This document shows, in pieces, positions 24,604 through 32,927 of a stretch of DNA of 64,000 nucleotides; the first letter of the stretch is position 1; each line of letters starts with the position of its first letter. The DNA comes from Thermococcus gorgonarius (GTDB lineage: Archaea > Methanobacteriota_B > Thermococci > Thermococcales > Thermococcaceae): positions 1,302,001 to 1,366,000 of the forward strand of contig NZ_CP014855.1 in the NCBI RefSeq assembly GCF_002214385.1, written 5' to 3'. Position numbers and translations under genes: made by a program. The notes beneath the pieces are model-generated. The model made no database searches, was not told the origin of the DNA, and saw only the letters and a program-made list of their open reading frames with translations.

Positions 24604-25815
24604 TTACCATCCTCCATACTGAGTTAGCACCTTATAATACAACTCAACGTACTTCTTACTAATATGTTGCCATTTGAATTGTTCCGCATATGTCCTTATC
24701 TTCTCCCTGTCCCATTCCTTTTCAAGGGCTATTAAAATTTTTTTGGCTAGACATTCTGGGTCAGCAGGTGGGCACAGTAAGCCATAGTCTTCTGAAGTTA
24801 TTATCTCGGGAACTCCCCCCACAGCAGTGCCAACGAAAGGCAAGCCAACACCTAACGCTTCAAACATCACTGTGGGATTGCCCTCACTCAAACTCGGCAG
24901 GACGAAAATATCAGCGGCATTCATCCAGTAGTTTACTTGATCTCCGGGCACGTATCCAAGAAGTCTAATATGATCACCAAGATTCTGCTTATTGATTTTC
25001 TTTTCCAATTCTCCCTTTAAAGGACCTGTCCCTCCAACGTAACAATATACATCCTGCCTCTTCTTGAGTACTAATGACATAGCGTCAATGAGATATTTAT
25101 GGCCCTTCTCCGGATACAGCCTAGCAAGGTTAAAGATAATCTTGGCGTTCTTTTCGAGTTGTAACTTTTCTCTTGCTGTTTCGCTGGGGATAAGATAATA
25201 CTTCTCTGGATTATAACCATTTGGAATGTTGATGATTTTACTTGGATCTGCACCATATTGAATGAAGAGGGGAATATCACGTTTAGTTACGCGGACAAGT
25301 TTGTCTGCATTTTTCCATGTGTAAATAGCCTTATCCTTTAGGTTACTAAGGATAGAGTTCAAGTGAGGACCATTCTCGTGGAGGGTTATAATCACGGGTA
25401 CATTGAATTTCTGGCCAAGCTTCACTGCTGCATACCCCTGAGGATAAGTGAAATGGGCATGTATTATGTCAAATTGTATCTTATTCTTTACAATATATTC
25501 TTCGAATTTCTTAGCTAATTTATCGCCCAACTCTTTGTTTCTTCCATCTGGTAACAGATAAATAACCGGTATTAGGTGAACTCTAACATTTGGAGGTCTC
25601 CTTTTAGTATTAACTAAGTTCTGCTTTGTAAATCTCTTCAGGTGTTCAAAATACAAAATACCACTAAAATAATTAGAGATTTCCGAAAGAGGGTTATAGT
25701 GGATTAAAACATCCACTCTAGCTACATATCTGCTTGTGACATCCACAAGTTCTTTTATAAATGCATCATACCGATGGGCGATTACCAAGACATTTAGGTC
25801 TTTTTGTACCTGCAT
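24604..25815 (-). CDS. Family 4 glycosyltransferase
   Basis: A 403-aa GT-B fold retaining transferase. The N-terminal domain ends with the FDIIHAHFTYPQGYAAVKLG pattern. The C-terminal domain has NLARLYPEKGHKYLIDAM, the nucleotide-sugar region YVGGTGPLKGELE, LGYVPGDQV and the catalytic FVLPSLSEGNPTVMFEALG with VGTAVGGVPEII. It probably adds a hexose to the growing glycan. The start codon overlaps the upstream GT4 gene by 22 bases. A decayed copy of its 3' end lies at 23337-23512. Confidence 0.92.
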   Translation of the reverse strand: MQVQKDLNVLVIAHRYDAFIKELVDVTSRYVARVDVLIHYNPLSEISNYFSGILYFEHLKRFTKQNLVNTKRRPPNVRVHLIPVIYLLPDGRNKELGDKLAKKFEEYIVKNKIQFDIIHAHFTYPQGYAAVKLGQKFNVPVIITLHENGPHLNSILSNLKDKAIYTWKNADKLVRVTKRDIPLFIQYGADPSKIINIPNGYNPEKYYLIPSETAREKLQLEKNAKIIFNLARLYPEKGHKYLIDAMSLVLKKRQDVYCYVGGTGPLKGELEKKINKQNLGDHIRLLGYVPGDQVNYWMNAADIFVLPSLSEGNPTVMFEALGVGLPFVGTAVGGVPEIITSEDYGLLCPPADPECLAKKILIALEKEWDREKIRTYAEQFKWQHISKKYVELYYKVLTQYGGW

Positions 25816-26996
25816 AATACTTCTCCCTCCTCATGCACCCTTATAAATTCTTTTTCTTGTCTCTCCCAAGTAAATACCTTGGGATCTATGTTATGTCTAT
25901 AATAATTATTAGTACTATTACCTAGTTCTTCAAATAAATCTGCCAAGTGCAGAGGATCAAAATTTTTAATAATAATCCCTGTCCCAATCTTCCTAAGAAG
26001 TTTCGCAGCATAAGTACCCTCATTGACAATAGGAATAGCACCACATGCAAGGCTTTCTGAGAGTTTCCATGGGGTTGCAATTTTCATATTCTCTCCTTGG
26101 AGAATTATGTAAGAATAATCAGACGCCTTAAGATACATAAAGATTTCCTCTCTAGGGATCATGCTTTTAAACGTTGTTATATCCTCCAAGTTATTTTCTT
26201 TAATGAATTTTTTAACAAAATTGCTTAATGGGCCATGACCAATTATGACAAAATGTAACTTCTTTTTAAGCTTTCTTTTTTTAATAAGCCTAATTGCTTC
26301 TAAAAATTCCTCCAAGGCGATTCCAACCCTCATACTACCCACATAAGTGATTATGACCTTATCTCTTGGCAGGTTTAAAAATGCTCTTGCTTGTTGCTTA
26401 CTTACTGAAGGTATTAGTTTAGAACTTGGAAAATTGTAAAGATGAATTATAGGCTTATCGTTTGAGATAATTTCAAAATAAACCCCTACCGGGTAACTTG
26501 GGACTAGTATGTAATCCACATACCTCACGAGTTTTGTTTCAACTCCATACACAAGCTTTCCAAGGTTCTCTGAATACCAATCAGAGTACACAAAAGGTGT
26601 TAGCTCATATGCATCATAGATCAGCATAATATTATTGGGGAAAACCTTTTTTAGGAGGTAAGCCCCAAATAGTGTGTTGAAATCATTTGCATGGACGATT
26701 AAACATCCATACTTTTTAACAAGATATGCCCCATATAAAAATTCAATAACCTGAAACAAGACAGCGTTTAAAGCATATTTTATTTTACCAAAACTTCTAG
26801 AGCGTAATAAAGTTATATTCCTAACAAACACTCGATTTAAGACATTCAAATTATCAAATCTGCCCTCTCGATCTAATTGTAACACGTACACTTTAAAGCC
26901 TCGTTGTACTAAGCTTTGAATTTTCTGTTTTGTTCTACTCTCAGGATACAAAGCCTTAGAAAGGAACATCAGCACAGGAGGTTTTTTATCATGCAT
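25794..26996 (-). CDS. Family 4 glycosyltransferase, second copy type
   Basis: A 400-aa GT-B protein. The N-terminal half has LSKALYPESRTKQKIQSLVQ and IVHANDFNTLFGAYLLKK. The C-terminal half shows VIITYVGSMRVGIALEEFLEA, VIIGHGPLSNFVK and KLSESLACGAIPIVNEG, where the ESLACG segment holds the expected nucleotide-sugar glutamate. It is lower in G+C than most genes in the window. It overlaps the next GT4 gene by 22 bases, which shows coupled translation. Donor and acceptor are unknown. Confidence 0.88.
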   Translation of the reverse strand: MHDKKPPVLMFLSKALYPESRTKQKIQSLVQRGFKVYVLQLDREGRFDNLNVLNRVFVRNITLLRSRSFGKIKYALNAVLFQVIEFLYGAYLVKKYGCLIVHANDFNTLFGAYLLKKVFPNNIMLIYDAYELTPFVYSDWYSENLGKLVYGVETKLVRYVDYILVPSYPVGVYFEIISNDKPIIHLYNFPSSKLIPSVSKQQARAFLNLPRDKVIITYVGSMRVGIALEEFLEAIRLIKKRKLKKKLHFVIIGHGPLSNFVKKFIKENNLEDITTFKSMIPREEIFMYLKASDYSYIILQGENMKIATPWKLSESLACGAIPIVNEGTYAAKLLRKIGTGIIIKNFDPLHLADLFEELGNSTNNYYRHNIDPKVFTWERQEKEFIRVHEEGEVLCRYKKT

Positions 26997-27031
26997 TTTT
27001 CAACACCTCTCAAGAATAAAATACAAAAATA

Positions 27032-27571
27032 TCATGGCCATGGCCACTCACTGTCTTCTCCTTTTAGCTCTCCAGGGCCGTTCTCCAAGAACTCCTTAAC
27101 TTTCTTTTTAAATCTCTCGTCTGTTACATAACCGACAATTCTGGCTGGATTACCGACAACTATCGCATAGTCGGGAACATCCCTTGTGACAACACTCCCT
27201 GCGCCAACCAGAGCGTATTTGCCAATGGTAACCCCAGGGCCAATGACAGCCCCTGCCCCAATGCTCGCACCTTTCTTCACCACTGTCTTCAGCTCCCTCC
27301 ATTTTCCTCTGACTCTCGGATACTTGTCGTTAGTGAAAACGACGTTCGGGCCTATAAAGACATCGTCTTCAATCTTAACCCCCGAGGGAATGAAAGTAAA
27401 GGGTCTCACCTTCACGTTATCCCCTATTTCAACCCCCTCTTCAATATAAACGAAGGCGTCTATCTTAGTATTCTTGCCGATCTTGCACTTATATAGGTTT
27501 ACTTGATCGTATATTCTTGACCCTTCTCCTCTCTCAACGTCCTTAATGATAGCATATCTTGGCTCCTTCAT
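27032..27571 (-). CDS. Left-handed beta-helix acetyltransferase, WbpD-like
   Basis: A 179-aa hexapeptide-repeat acyltransferase. Imperfect hexapeptides run from IGKNTKIDAFVYIEEGVEIG through VIGPGVTIGKYALVGAGSVV, and the ending VPDYAIVVGNPARIVGYV is typical of sugar N- or O-acetyltransferases. With the aminotransferase and oxidoreductase just upstream it matches WbpD of the UDP-diacetamido-uronic acid route, which acetylates the 3-amino group of a UDP-uronic sugar. GGTGA lies six bases before the ATG. The specific reaction is inferred from context. Confidence 0.87.
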   Translation of the reverse strand: MKEPRYAIIKDVERGEGSRIYDQVNLYKCKIGKNTKIDAFVYIEEGVEIGDNVKVRPFTFIPSGVKIEDDVFIGPNVVFTNDKYPRVRGKWRELKTVVKKGASIGAGAVIGPGVTIGKYALVGAGSVVTRDVPDYAIVVGNPARIVGYVTDERFKKKVKEFLENGPGELKGEDSEWPWP

Positions 27572-27577
27572 TCCATT

Positions 27578-28561
27578 TCACCCCTTGAATATCTCCACGG
27601 TCTGCCCAGTCTCTAAACTCTCTCTAATTTTCTCTAAAACAAAGACTGTCATGGCCCCAACGGTTGCGCTGTTTAATGGTGGCTCATTGTTCAATACCCT
27701 ATCGGCGAAGTGATATATCATGTCTCTGATCGTGTTGTTGGGGATTACGGGAATTTCCCCTTCTTGGGAATCCGAGTATATTTTCACAGTCTGGGCTAAG
27801 GTGTCGATTACCAGAGTTCCCTTTTCAGTTACAATGTTTACAGCTCTGGTCTTCTTTCCATAGTCAATCCAGCTCAACTCAATGTTGACCAAAACATCAT
27901 CGGGAAGCTCTGCGATTATGAAGGCCATTTCCTCAAGGCCGGCTTTGCCCCTGATGTAGCTCTTTCCGTTTCCATACACCCTAGCTGGCCACTCTTCCGT
28001 CAGGTAGTTAACGATGTCAATTGGGTGTGGTGCCAAATCAAAGATTATGTCCCTGTTTTTTGGGGGTTCGAGATAAGCACTCCATTTCAGGGTCATATAG
28101 TAGAGATTTCCAAACTCCCCCCGTTCGAGGAGTTCCTTTGTTACCTTTAGGGCATTGTTAAACCGGAATATATGATCCACTAGCAAGATCACGTTATTTT
28201 TCTCAGCTTCCCTCACAAGTCTAAAAGCCCTTCTGCTTGATAAAGCCATTGGCTTCTCCAGCACAATGTGCTTGTGGGCGTTTATTGCCCGTATTGCCAA
28301 TTCATAATGAGTTTCGTTGGGAGTGGCTATGTGGACTGCGTTGATGTCATCCCTATCCAGGATGTCCTCATAACTCGTCGTGAGCATGCTCTCTGGGAGC
28401 GAGAGCTCTTTTGCCAGGGTTTTTAGTCTGTTGAAGTCCACGTCATAAATTGTCTTCAGGTTTATATCTTCCCTCTCCTCGGAAGCCGCTAGGTATTCCC
28501 TTACAAGCTTCGTTCCCCAGTATCCAGTACCTATAACTGCTACATTAAGTGCTTTATCCAT
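27578..28561 (-). CDS. Gfo/Idh/MocA-family sugar oxidoreductase, WbpB-like
   Basis: A 327-aa NAD(P)-dependent oxidoreductase. The Rossmann loop VAVIGTGYWGTKLVREYL opens the protein. VHIATPNETHYELAIRAI and the catalytic EKPMAL motif follow, then LAPHPIDIVNYL in the C-terminal substrate domain. In the WbpB/E/D pathway this enzyme oxidises the C3 hydroxyl of a UDP-N-acetyl-hexosaminuronic acid, preparing it for transamination. It overlaps the aminotransferase upstream by 22 bases and precedes the acetyltransferase by six, an order expected for that pathway. Confidence 0.9.
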   Translation of the reverse strand: MDKALNVAVIGTGYWGTKLVREYLAASEEREDINLKTIYDVDFNRLKTLAKELSLPESMLTTSYEDILDRDDINAVHIATPNETHYELAIRAINAHKHIVLEKPMALSSRRAFRLVREAEKNNVILLVDHIFRFNNALKVTKELLERGEFGNLYYMTLKWSAYLEPPKNRDIIFDLAPHPIDIVNYLTEEWPARVYGNGKSYIRGKAGLEEMAFIIAELPDDVLVNIELSWIDYGKKTRAVNIVTEKGTLVIDTLAQTVKIYSDSQEGEIPVIPNNTIRDMIYHFADRVLNNEPPLNSATVGAMTVFVLEKIRESLETGQTVEIFKG

Positions 28562-29703
28562 TGTTCCGCCTCCCTCTTAAGTTCTCCGTTGTTTTCATAA
28601 ACCCTCTTATCGAAGAATTCGTATATCTTTTCTCCCACGTATTCAGCCTGTTCCTTTGTCATTTCAACGAACATGGGAATCGTAAGAACGGTCTTTGACC
28701 ATTTTTCAGTTAGGGGAAGGTCCCCCTCTTTATATCCGAATTGGGCATACGCAGGCTGTAGATGAACGGGTATCGGATAGTGGATTGCCGTCTGGATGCC
28801 GTTCTTTTCAAGCCATGCTCCCAGGAGATTCCTTTTATCTTCAGGAACCTGTATAACGTAAAGATGATAGACCGGCTTTACAGAGGGCGAAGGCTTCGGA
28901 GGCGTGATAACCTCATCAAGGTCTCCCAGTATCTTGTCGTATATTGAGGCTATCTTCCTTCTCTTTTCATTCCATCTGTCGAGGTACTTCAACTGCACTC
29001 TTCCAATCGCGGCGTTCACAGTGTTGAGCCTCGCAGTATAGCCAATGACGTCGTGGGTGTTCTTGCTCCTTCTTCCATTGTCTCTAAGTTTTCTAACGAG
29101 CTCTGCAATCTCCTCGTTGTTGGTTATTACCATCCCACCGTCTCCGCCCACGGTCATGTTCTTTGTTGGATAAAAGCTGAATATCGCAACTTCCCCGAAG
29201 GTTCCAACTTTTTTGCCCTTGTATTCAGCACCGTGGGCTTGGGCACAGTCCTCTAGTATTGGAATCCCAGTTTCTTCGGAGATTTCCATGAGCCTTTCCA
29301 TATCCGCAGGGTACCCATAGAGGTGAACAGGAACGATGGCCTTGGTCTTCTCAGTAATCTTCCTTTTGACGTCCTCCGGATCGATGGTATAGGTAGTAGT
29401 GTCGATTTCTGCGAAGATAGGCTTGGCTCCAAGCAGAACGGCCCCGTTCATCGTCGCAATGAAAGTCGCTGAAGGTCCGATCACTTCTGAAGTGCTGTTC
29501 ACGCCCAAAGCCTGAAATGAAAACAGCAAAGCCGTATTCCCCGAGTTTACTGATACAGCGTACTTCACTCCAAAATACTTTGCAAATTCTTCCTCGAATT
29601 TAAAGACGCTCTCTCCGAGCACCAGCTTCTCATTCTGTAGGGCATTAACTGCGGCTTCAATCATCTCTTCGTTCATAACAGGCCAAGCAAGGGGTATCTT
29701 CAT
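28540..29703 (-). CDS. DegT/DnrJ/EryC1-family sugar aminotransferase, WbpE-like
   Basis: A 387-aa PLP enzyme. SVNSGNTALLFSFQALGV forms the cofactor pocket, PILEDCAQAHGAEYKGKKVG follows (family pattern), and FSFYPTKNMTVGGDGGMVIT contains the Schiff-base lysine in the YPTKNM segment. YTARLNTVNAAIGRVQL and the C-terminal IQTAIHYPIPVHLQPAY are typical. It would transfer an amino group to a 3-keto UDP-sugar made by the neighbouring oxidoreductase. Start at 29703 overlaps the small membrane-protein gene by four bases. Confidence 0.92.
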   Translation of the reverse strand: MKIPLAWPVMNEEMIEAAVNALQNEKLVLGESVFKFEEEFAKYFGVKYAVSVNSGNTALLFSFQALGVNSTSEVIGPSATFIATMNGAVLLGAKPIFAEIDTTTYTIDPEDVKRKITEKTKAIVPVHLYGYPADMERLMEISEETGIPILEDCAQAHGAEYKGKKVGTFGEVAIFSFYPTKNMTVGGDGGMVITNNEEIAELVRKLRDNGRRSKNTHDVIGYTARLNTVNAAIGRVQLKYLDRWNEKRRKIASIYDKILGDLDEVITPPKPSPSVKPVYHLYVIQVPEDKRNLLGAWLEKNGIQTAIHYPIPVHLQPAYAQFGYKEGDLPLTEKWSKTVLTIPMFVEMTKEQAEYVGEKIYEFFDKRVYENNGELKREAEQWIKHLM

Positions 29704-29960
29704 TCATCTTCACCTCCGAATATCTCTTTCTCAATCTCTGATTTAACCTGTTCTAATGGCACCTTATTGGAAGCCTCAACCATAGAGAGGCCAACCCATG
29801 CTAAAATCCCAAAGGCAAGGGTCACGAGTAAAAATAGGGTTATTTTTGAAACCAAAACCCAATAGCTGGTGAAAAACAACAAATAACCATAAGTTATGAT
29901 AAAGCCAATCGAGAGCATAAATAGAGATACTCCAAACAACTGACCTTTCTTTTCGCTCAT
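29700..29960 (-). CDS. Small two-helix membrane protein, unknown function
   Basis: An 86-aa protein with two hydrophobic helices (LFGVSLFMLSIGFIITYGYL and ITLFLLVTLAFGILAWVGL) and a charged C-terminal tail ending in EKEIFGGEDE, probably cytoplasmic. No family is recognised. It overlaps the aminotransferase start by four bases and is likely co-translated with it. It may anchor or partner a glycan-synthesis enzyme; that is conjecture. Confidence 0.65.
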   Translation of the reverse strand: MSEKKGQLFGVSLFMLSIGFIITYGYLLFFTSYWVLVSKITLFLLVTLAFGILAWVGLSMVEASNKVPLEQVKSEIEKEIFGGEDE

Positions 29961-29964
29961 TTAC

Positions 29965-30242
29965 TCAACCCCCTTTTCGTTTATAGTTTGTGTTAATTTC
30001 AATTTTTCGTAATTCCCTCTTTATCTCCACCGAAGTTTTGAACAGATAACTCATTACGAATCCTATCGCAAGGAACTGTATTCCGCCAAGCACGAGGATG
30101 GCGGTGACGACGGCCAGCAAATCATGAGGTACGTGCCTGAACCATTCCACAACATCACGTCAACGACCTCATATCCTGCAGACGCAAACAATACTGCCCC
30201 CGTTGGAAGACCCATATTTAACCCTAAGACTGAGATCTTCAT
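29965..30242 (-). pseudogene. Composite remnant: start of a UDP-sugar dehydrogenase joined to a membrane tail of a glycosyltransferase
   Basis: An ATG at 30242, two bases after the upstream glycosyltransferase stop, begins MKISVLGLNMGLPTGAVLFA, then SAGYEVVDV. This is the start of a UDP-glucose/UDP-ManNAc dehydrogenase (normally with a GxGxxG loop), here with the loop damaged. The similarity fades by about 30140. From 30150 another frame runs HVPHDLLAVVTAILVLGGIQ, then FLAIGFVMSYLFKTSVEIKR, like the C-terminal membrane helix and tail of dolichyl-phosphate GT2 enzymes. A deletion probably fused the ends of two genes. The 61-aa tail (29965-30150) could still be translated as a small membrane protein. 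Confidence 0.65.
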
Positions 30243-30243
30243 T

Positions 30244-31137
30244 TCACTCCCTCCTAACCATCCTCGCCAGTACGTTCAACATCAGCCCTGCAACGAACAG
30301 CTGAATCCCAATAACCACAAAAATCCCAGCCCCAATCAGTTGGGTCAAGTACACTCTCTCACCCCGGTAATAGGGACTGAGACCCCAATATGCCAATCCG
30401 GCGGCAATGATGAAAGAGACCAAACTTAAAACCCCAAACAACAGCAACGGCCTTTTGTACCCTATCAATCCGATTAGTCCCGCAAGCACCTCGAATCCGT
30501 GCCTCACAGGGTTCTTCTTGTGCTTGTTAGGAACATCATAACGGACGTCTATCGAAACCTCTCTTATCCTGAAGCCCTTCTCTGAAAGGTGCACCAGCAT
30601 ATCGCTCTCAACCTTGTAGCCTTCACTGTTAACCCGCAGTATCTCTCCGAGCACCTTCCTGTTCATCGCTCTGAAGCCAGATTGAGAGTCAGTTATCTTA
30701 AGACCATCTCCAAGGTTCATGTTCGTAGTGAAGTTCAGAACCCATAAACCCAGCCTGCGGTAGAGGGGTATGTTTTTCTTGGCACCGTTGAGAAACCTCG
30801 AGCCTATCACTAAATCCGCTTCTCCTCTAAGCAGAGGTTCCAGGAGGGCCGGAATCTCATCAGGATCGTGCTGTCCATCGGCATCTATCGTCACGACGAA
30901 GTCATATCCATTGGAGAACGCGTACTCAAAGCCCGTCCTCAGTGCTTTTCCCTTGCCCCCGTTAACTTCATGCCGTATAACCACTGCCCCGCTCTCTCTG
31001 GCAATTTCGGAAGTTCTGTCCTTAGAGCCATCATCAACTACCAGCACATCACCATACTTCCTGGCCAAAGTCACCACTGAGCCAATAGTTAGTTCTTCGT
31101 TGTAGGCGGGAATTATTATCAGCGTCTTCAATTTCAC
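30244..31137 (-). CDS. Dolichyl-phosphate-sugar synthase-like family 2 glycosyltransferase
   Basis: A 297-aa GT2 enzyme with C-terminal membrane helices. LIIIPAYNEELTIGSVV, VVDDGSKDRT, GGKGKALRTGFEYA and the catalytic TIDADGQHDPDEIP motif are all present, as is the SGFRAMNRKVL region. Two hydrophobic segments follow (LLLFGVLSLVSFIIAAGLAY and LIGAGIFVVIGIQLFVAGL). Such proteins charge dolichyl phosphate with a sugar or start lipid-linked glycans. It is the first intact gene of the minus-strand glycan operon, with about 290 bases of upstream space. Confidence 0.9.
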   Translation of the reverse strand: MKLKTLIIIPAYNEELTIGSVVTLARKYGDVLVVDDGSKDRTSEIARESGAVVIRHEVNGGKGKALRTGFEYAFSNGYDFVVTIDADGQHDPDEIPALLEPLLRGEADLVIGSRFLNGAKKNIPLYRRLGLWVLNFTTNMNLGDGLKITDSQSGFRAMNRKVLGEILRVNSEGYKVESDMLVHLSEKGFRIREVSIDVRYDVPNKHKKNPVRHGFEVLAGLIGLIGYKRPLLLFGVLSLVSFIIAAGLAYWGLSPYYRGERVYLTQLIGAGIFVVIGIQLFVAGLMLNVLARMVRRE

Positions 31138-31423
31138 TTCCCCCAGATCACTGCAATTTCAAGTTGTCTCCGAGACATTGAATATTAGAGGATAGGTTCC
31201 AATAGCAAATATCACCAAACTGACAACTTTCCAAGTGCTAATAAGCTTTTCGTCACTTCAAAGTGCTAGGATTTTTAAGTCCCACCGACAATATAGCCGG
31301 AACACAGCAGAGAATAAGGGCACCTCTCATTTAAAGGGGTAGAGTAAAAAAACCAAGTCACTGTCCAACCTTGATGTTCAGCTTCCGGCTCTGTTGATAA
31401 AATAACCAAAGACGGGAGAAAAC

Positions 31424-32377
31424 TCAAGCCGTCCCAAGGAGCTCCCGAACGGTTCTCCGGACTGCCTCGTAACTGTTCAGCTTTGGCTGCCAGCCGGTTT
31501 TCTTGGCCTTTTCTATGCTTAGGCGCATGAACTTGACGTCACCCTTCCATCCGCGGCCGCCATCAACACCGCCGGTGAAGACGAACCTCGGCCTGAGACC
31601 CATCTCTTCGCTAACTATCTCCGCTATCTCCTTCACCGTTATCCAGTCGTCGTTGCCGATGTTGTAGAAGTCGATTGTTTTGTTTTCCTTTTTGAAGTGC
31701 TCGAAGATGTGGAGCATGCCCTCAACCGTGTCGCTCACGTGTAGGTAGCTCTTCTTCTGCGTCCCATCCCCCAGGATTTCAAGTTCTTCCGGGTTCTTTT
31801 TCAGCTTGTTGATGAAGTCGTAGATGACGCCGTGGTTGGAGCGCTCGCCTATGATATTAGCAAGGCGGAAGACTAAGGCCCTGAATTCAAAGGTGTGAGC
31901 GTAGCCACTAATTAAAGCCTCGGCCGCCAACTTCGCCCCGCCGTAGACGCTTATCGGCTCCAGCGGGGCGTAGTCTTCAGGAGTGGGGATTACTTTCGCA
32001 TCGCCGTAGACAGTTGAGGAGCTCGTGAAGACGAGGTACTCAACGTTTGAGTCCCTCATAGCATTCAGAAGATTGTAGGTTATGAGGACGTTGGTCTCGT
32101 AGAGCAGTTCGGGGCTCTGGGCACCGATTCTAACCTCCGGGTTTGCCGCGAGATGGAAGACGACGTCAACGCCCTCAACGGCCCTTTCAACGATCTCAGG
32201 GTTTCTCATGTCGCCCTTTATGAACTCAAAGCGCTCGTTCTCGAGCCAGTGCTTGATGTTGTCGATGCTTCCCGCACTCAGGTCGTCGAGGACGCGAACC
32301 TCGTTCCCCGATTCCATAAGCCTGTCCACGAGGTGAGAGCCTATGAAGCCAGCACCGCCCGTTACAAGGGCTTTCAT
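31424..32377 (-). CDS. galE: NAD-dependent nucleotide-sugar epimerase (UDP-glucose 4-epimerase type)
   Basis: A 317-aa extended short-chain dehydrogenase. The Rossmann motif TGGAGFIGSHLVDRL is at the N-terminus, FHLAANPEVR follows, FTSSSTVYGD carries the catalytic serine, and YGGAKLAAEALI has the YxxxK pair. It probably interconverts UDP-glucose and UDP-galactose or the N-acetyl forms for surface glycans. The ATG at 32377 follows GGTGGT; the frame reaches 32401 without a better start. It stands apart from the glycan operon and is divergent from a nucleotidyltransferase gene. The exact sugar is not readable. Confidence 0.9.
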   Translation of the reverse strand: MKALVTGGAGFIGSHLVDRLMESGNEVRVLDDLSAGSIDNIKHWLENERFEFIKGDMRNPEIVERAVEGVDVVFHLAANPEVRIGAQSPELLYETNVLITYNLLNAMRDSNVEYLVFTSSSTVYGDAKVIPTPEDYAPLEPISVYGGAKLAAEALISGYAHTFEFRALVFRLANIIGERSNHGVIYDFINKLKKNPEELEILGDGTQKKSYLHVSDTVEGMLHIFEHFKKENKTIDFYNIGNDDWITVKEIAEIVSEEMGLRPRFVFTGGVDGGRGWKGDVKFMRLSIEKAKKTGWQPKLNSYEAVRRTVRELLGTA

Positions 32378-32413
32378 AAGTACCACCAGAGCCTTATACA
32401 TACTGTTATTATT

Positions 32414-32431
32414 AACTTTTTGGAAAAAGTT
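32414..32431. promoter_or_regulatory. Perfect palindrome AACTTTTT-GG-AAAAAGTT between divergent genes
   Basis: Eight-base perfect arms surround GG in the 82-base gap between the epimerase (minus) and nucleotidyltransferase (plus). It could be a shared operator. AT-rich tracts beside it may also serve as TATA boxes for both genes. Confidence 0.5.
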
Positions 32432-32459
32432 TTTTATTCCCTACACAGGATTTTGAATC

Positions 32460-32888
32460 ATGATGAGAATCTTCACGCTCCCGAAAAAGGAGAAGGAGAG
32501 AATAGTCAAAGAACTCCGGGAAGCTTTGATGAAAAGGAGGGAAATCCTATTCGCTTACCTTCACGGTTCGTTCCTCGAGGAGGGACCGTTCAGGGATATC
32601 GATGTGGGGATTTACATAAGGGGAACCGTTAACAGGTTCTATGAAATGGAACTAGAGGAAGAGCTTAGCAGGCTTGTGAAATTCCCCGTCGATGTAAGGA
32701 TTTTAAACGACGCTCCGGTAGCGTTTAGGTTTCGGGCCATAGGTGGCAAACTCCTTTTCTCGAGGGATGAAAGGGCAAGGTGCAGATTTGAGGAGATAAC
32801 AATGGCGGAGTACCATGACTATTCTTATTACCTTGAACTTTACAGGAGGGAGGCCCTTGGAATTCCTCAAGAAGACCTGCAGTCATGA
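32460..32888 (+). CDS. MNT-type minimal nucleotidyltransferase
   Basis: A 142-aa protein with the polymerase-beta-like nucleotidyltransferase core: AYLHGSFLEEGPFRDIDVGI, where GSF and DID form the active site, and a third acidic residue in PVDVRIL. MNT proteins usually pair with HEPN proteins as antitoxins that modify the toxin with AMP. No HEPN gene is beside it, so it may be an orphan or act with a distant partner. The C-terminal helix YSYYLELYRREALGIPQ might replace part of a HEPN contact. GT starts seven bases before the sugar nucleotidyltransferase ribosome site, 39 bases on. Confidence 0.82.
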   Translation: MMRIFTLPKKEKERIVKELREALMKRREILFAYLHGSFLEEGPFRDIDVGIYIRGTVNRFYEMELEEELSRLVKFPVDVRILNDAPVAFRFRAIGGKLLFSRDERARCRFEEITMAEYHDYSYYLELYRREALGIPQEDLQS

Positions 32889-32927
32889 TTTGTATCATTC
32901 CCGTAAAAATCTCAGAGGGGTGATCGA

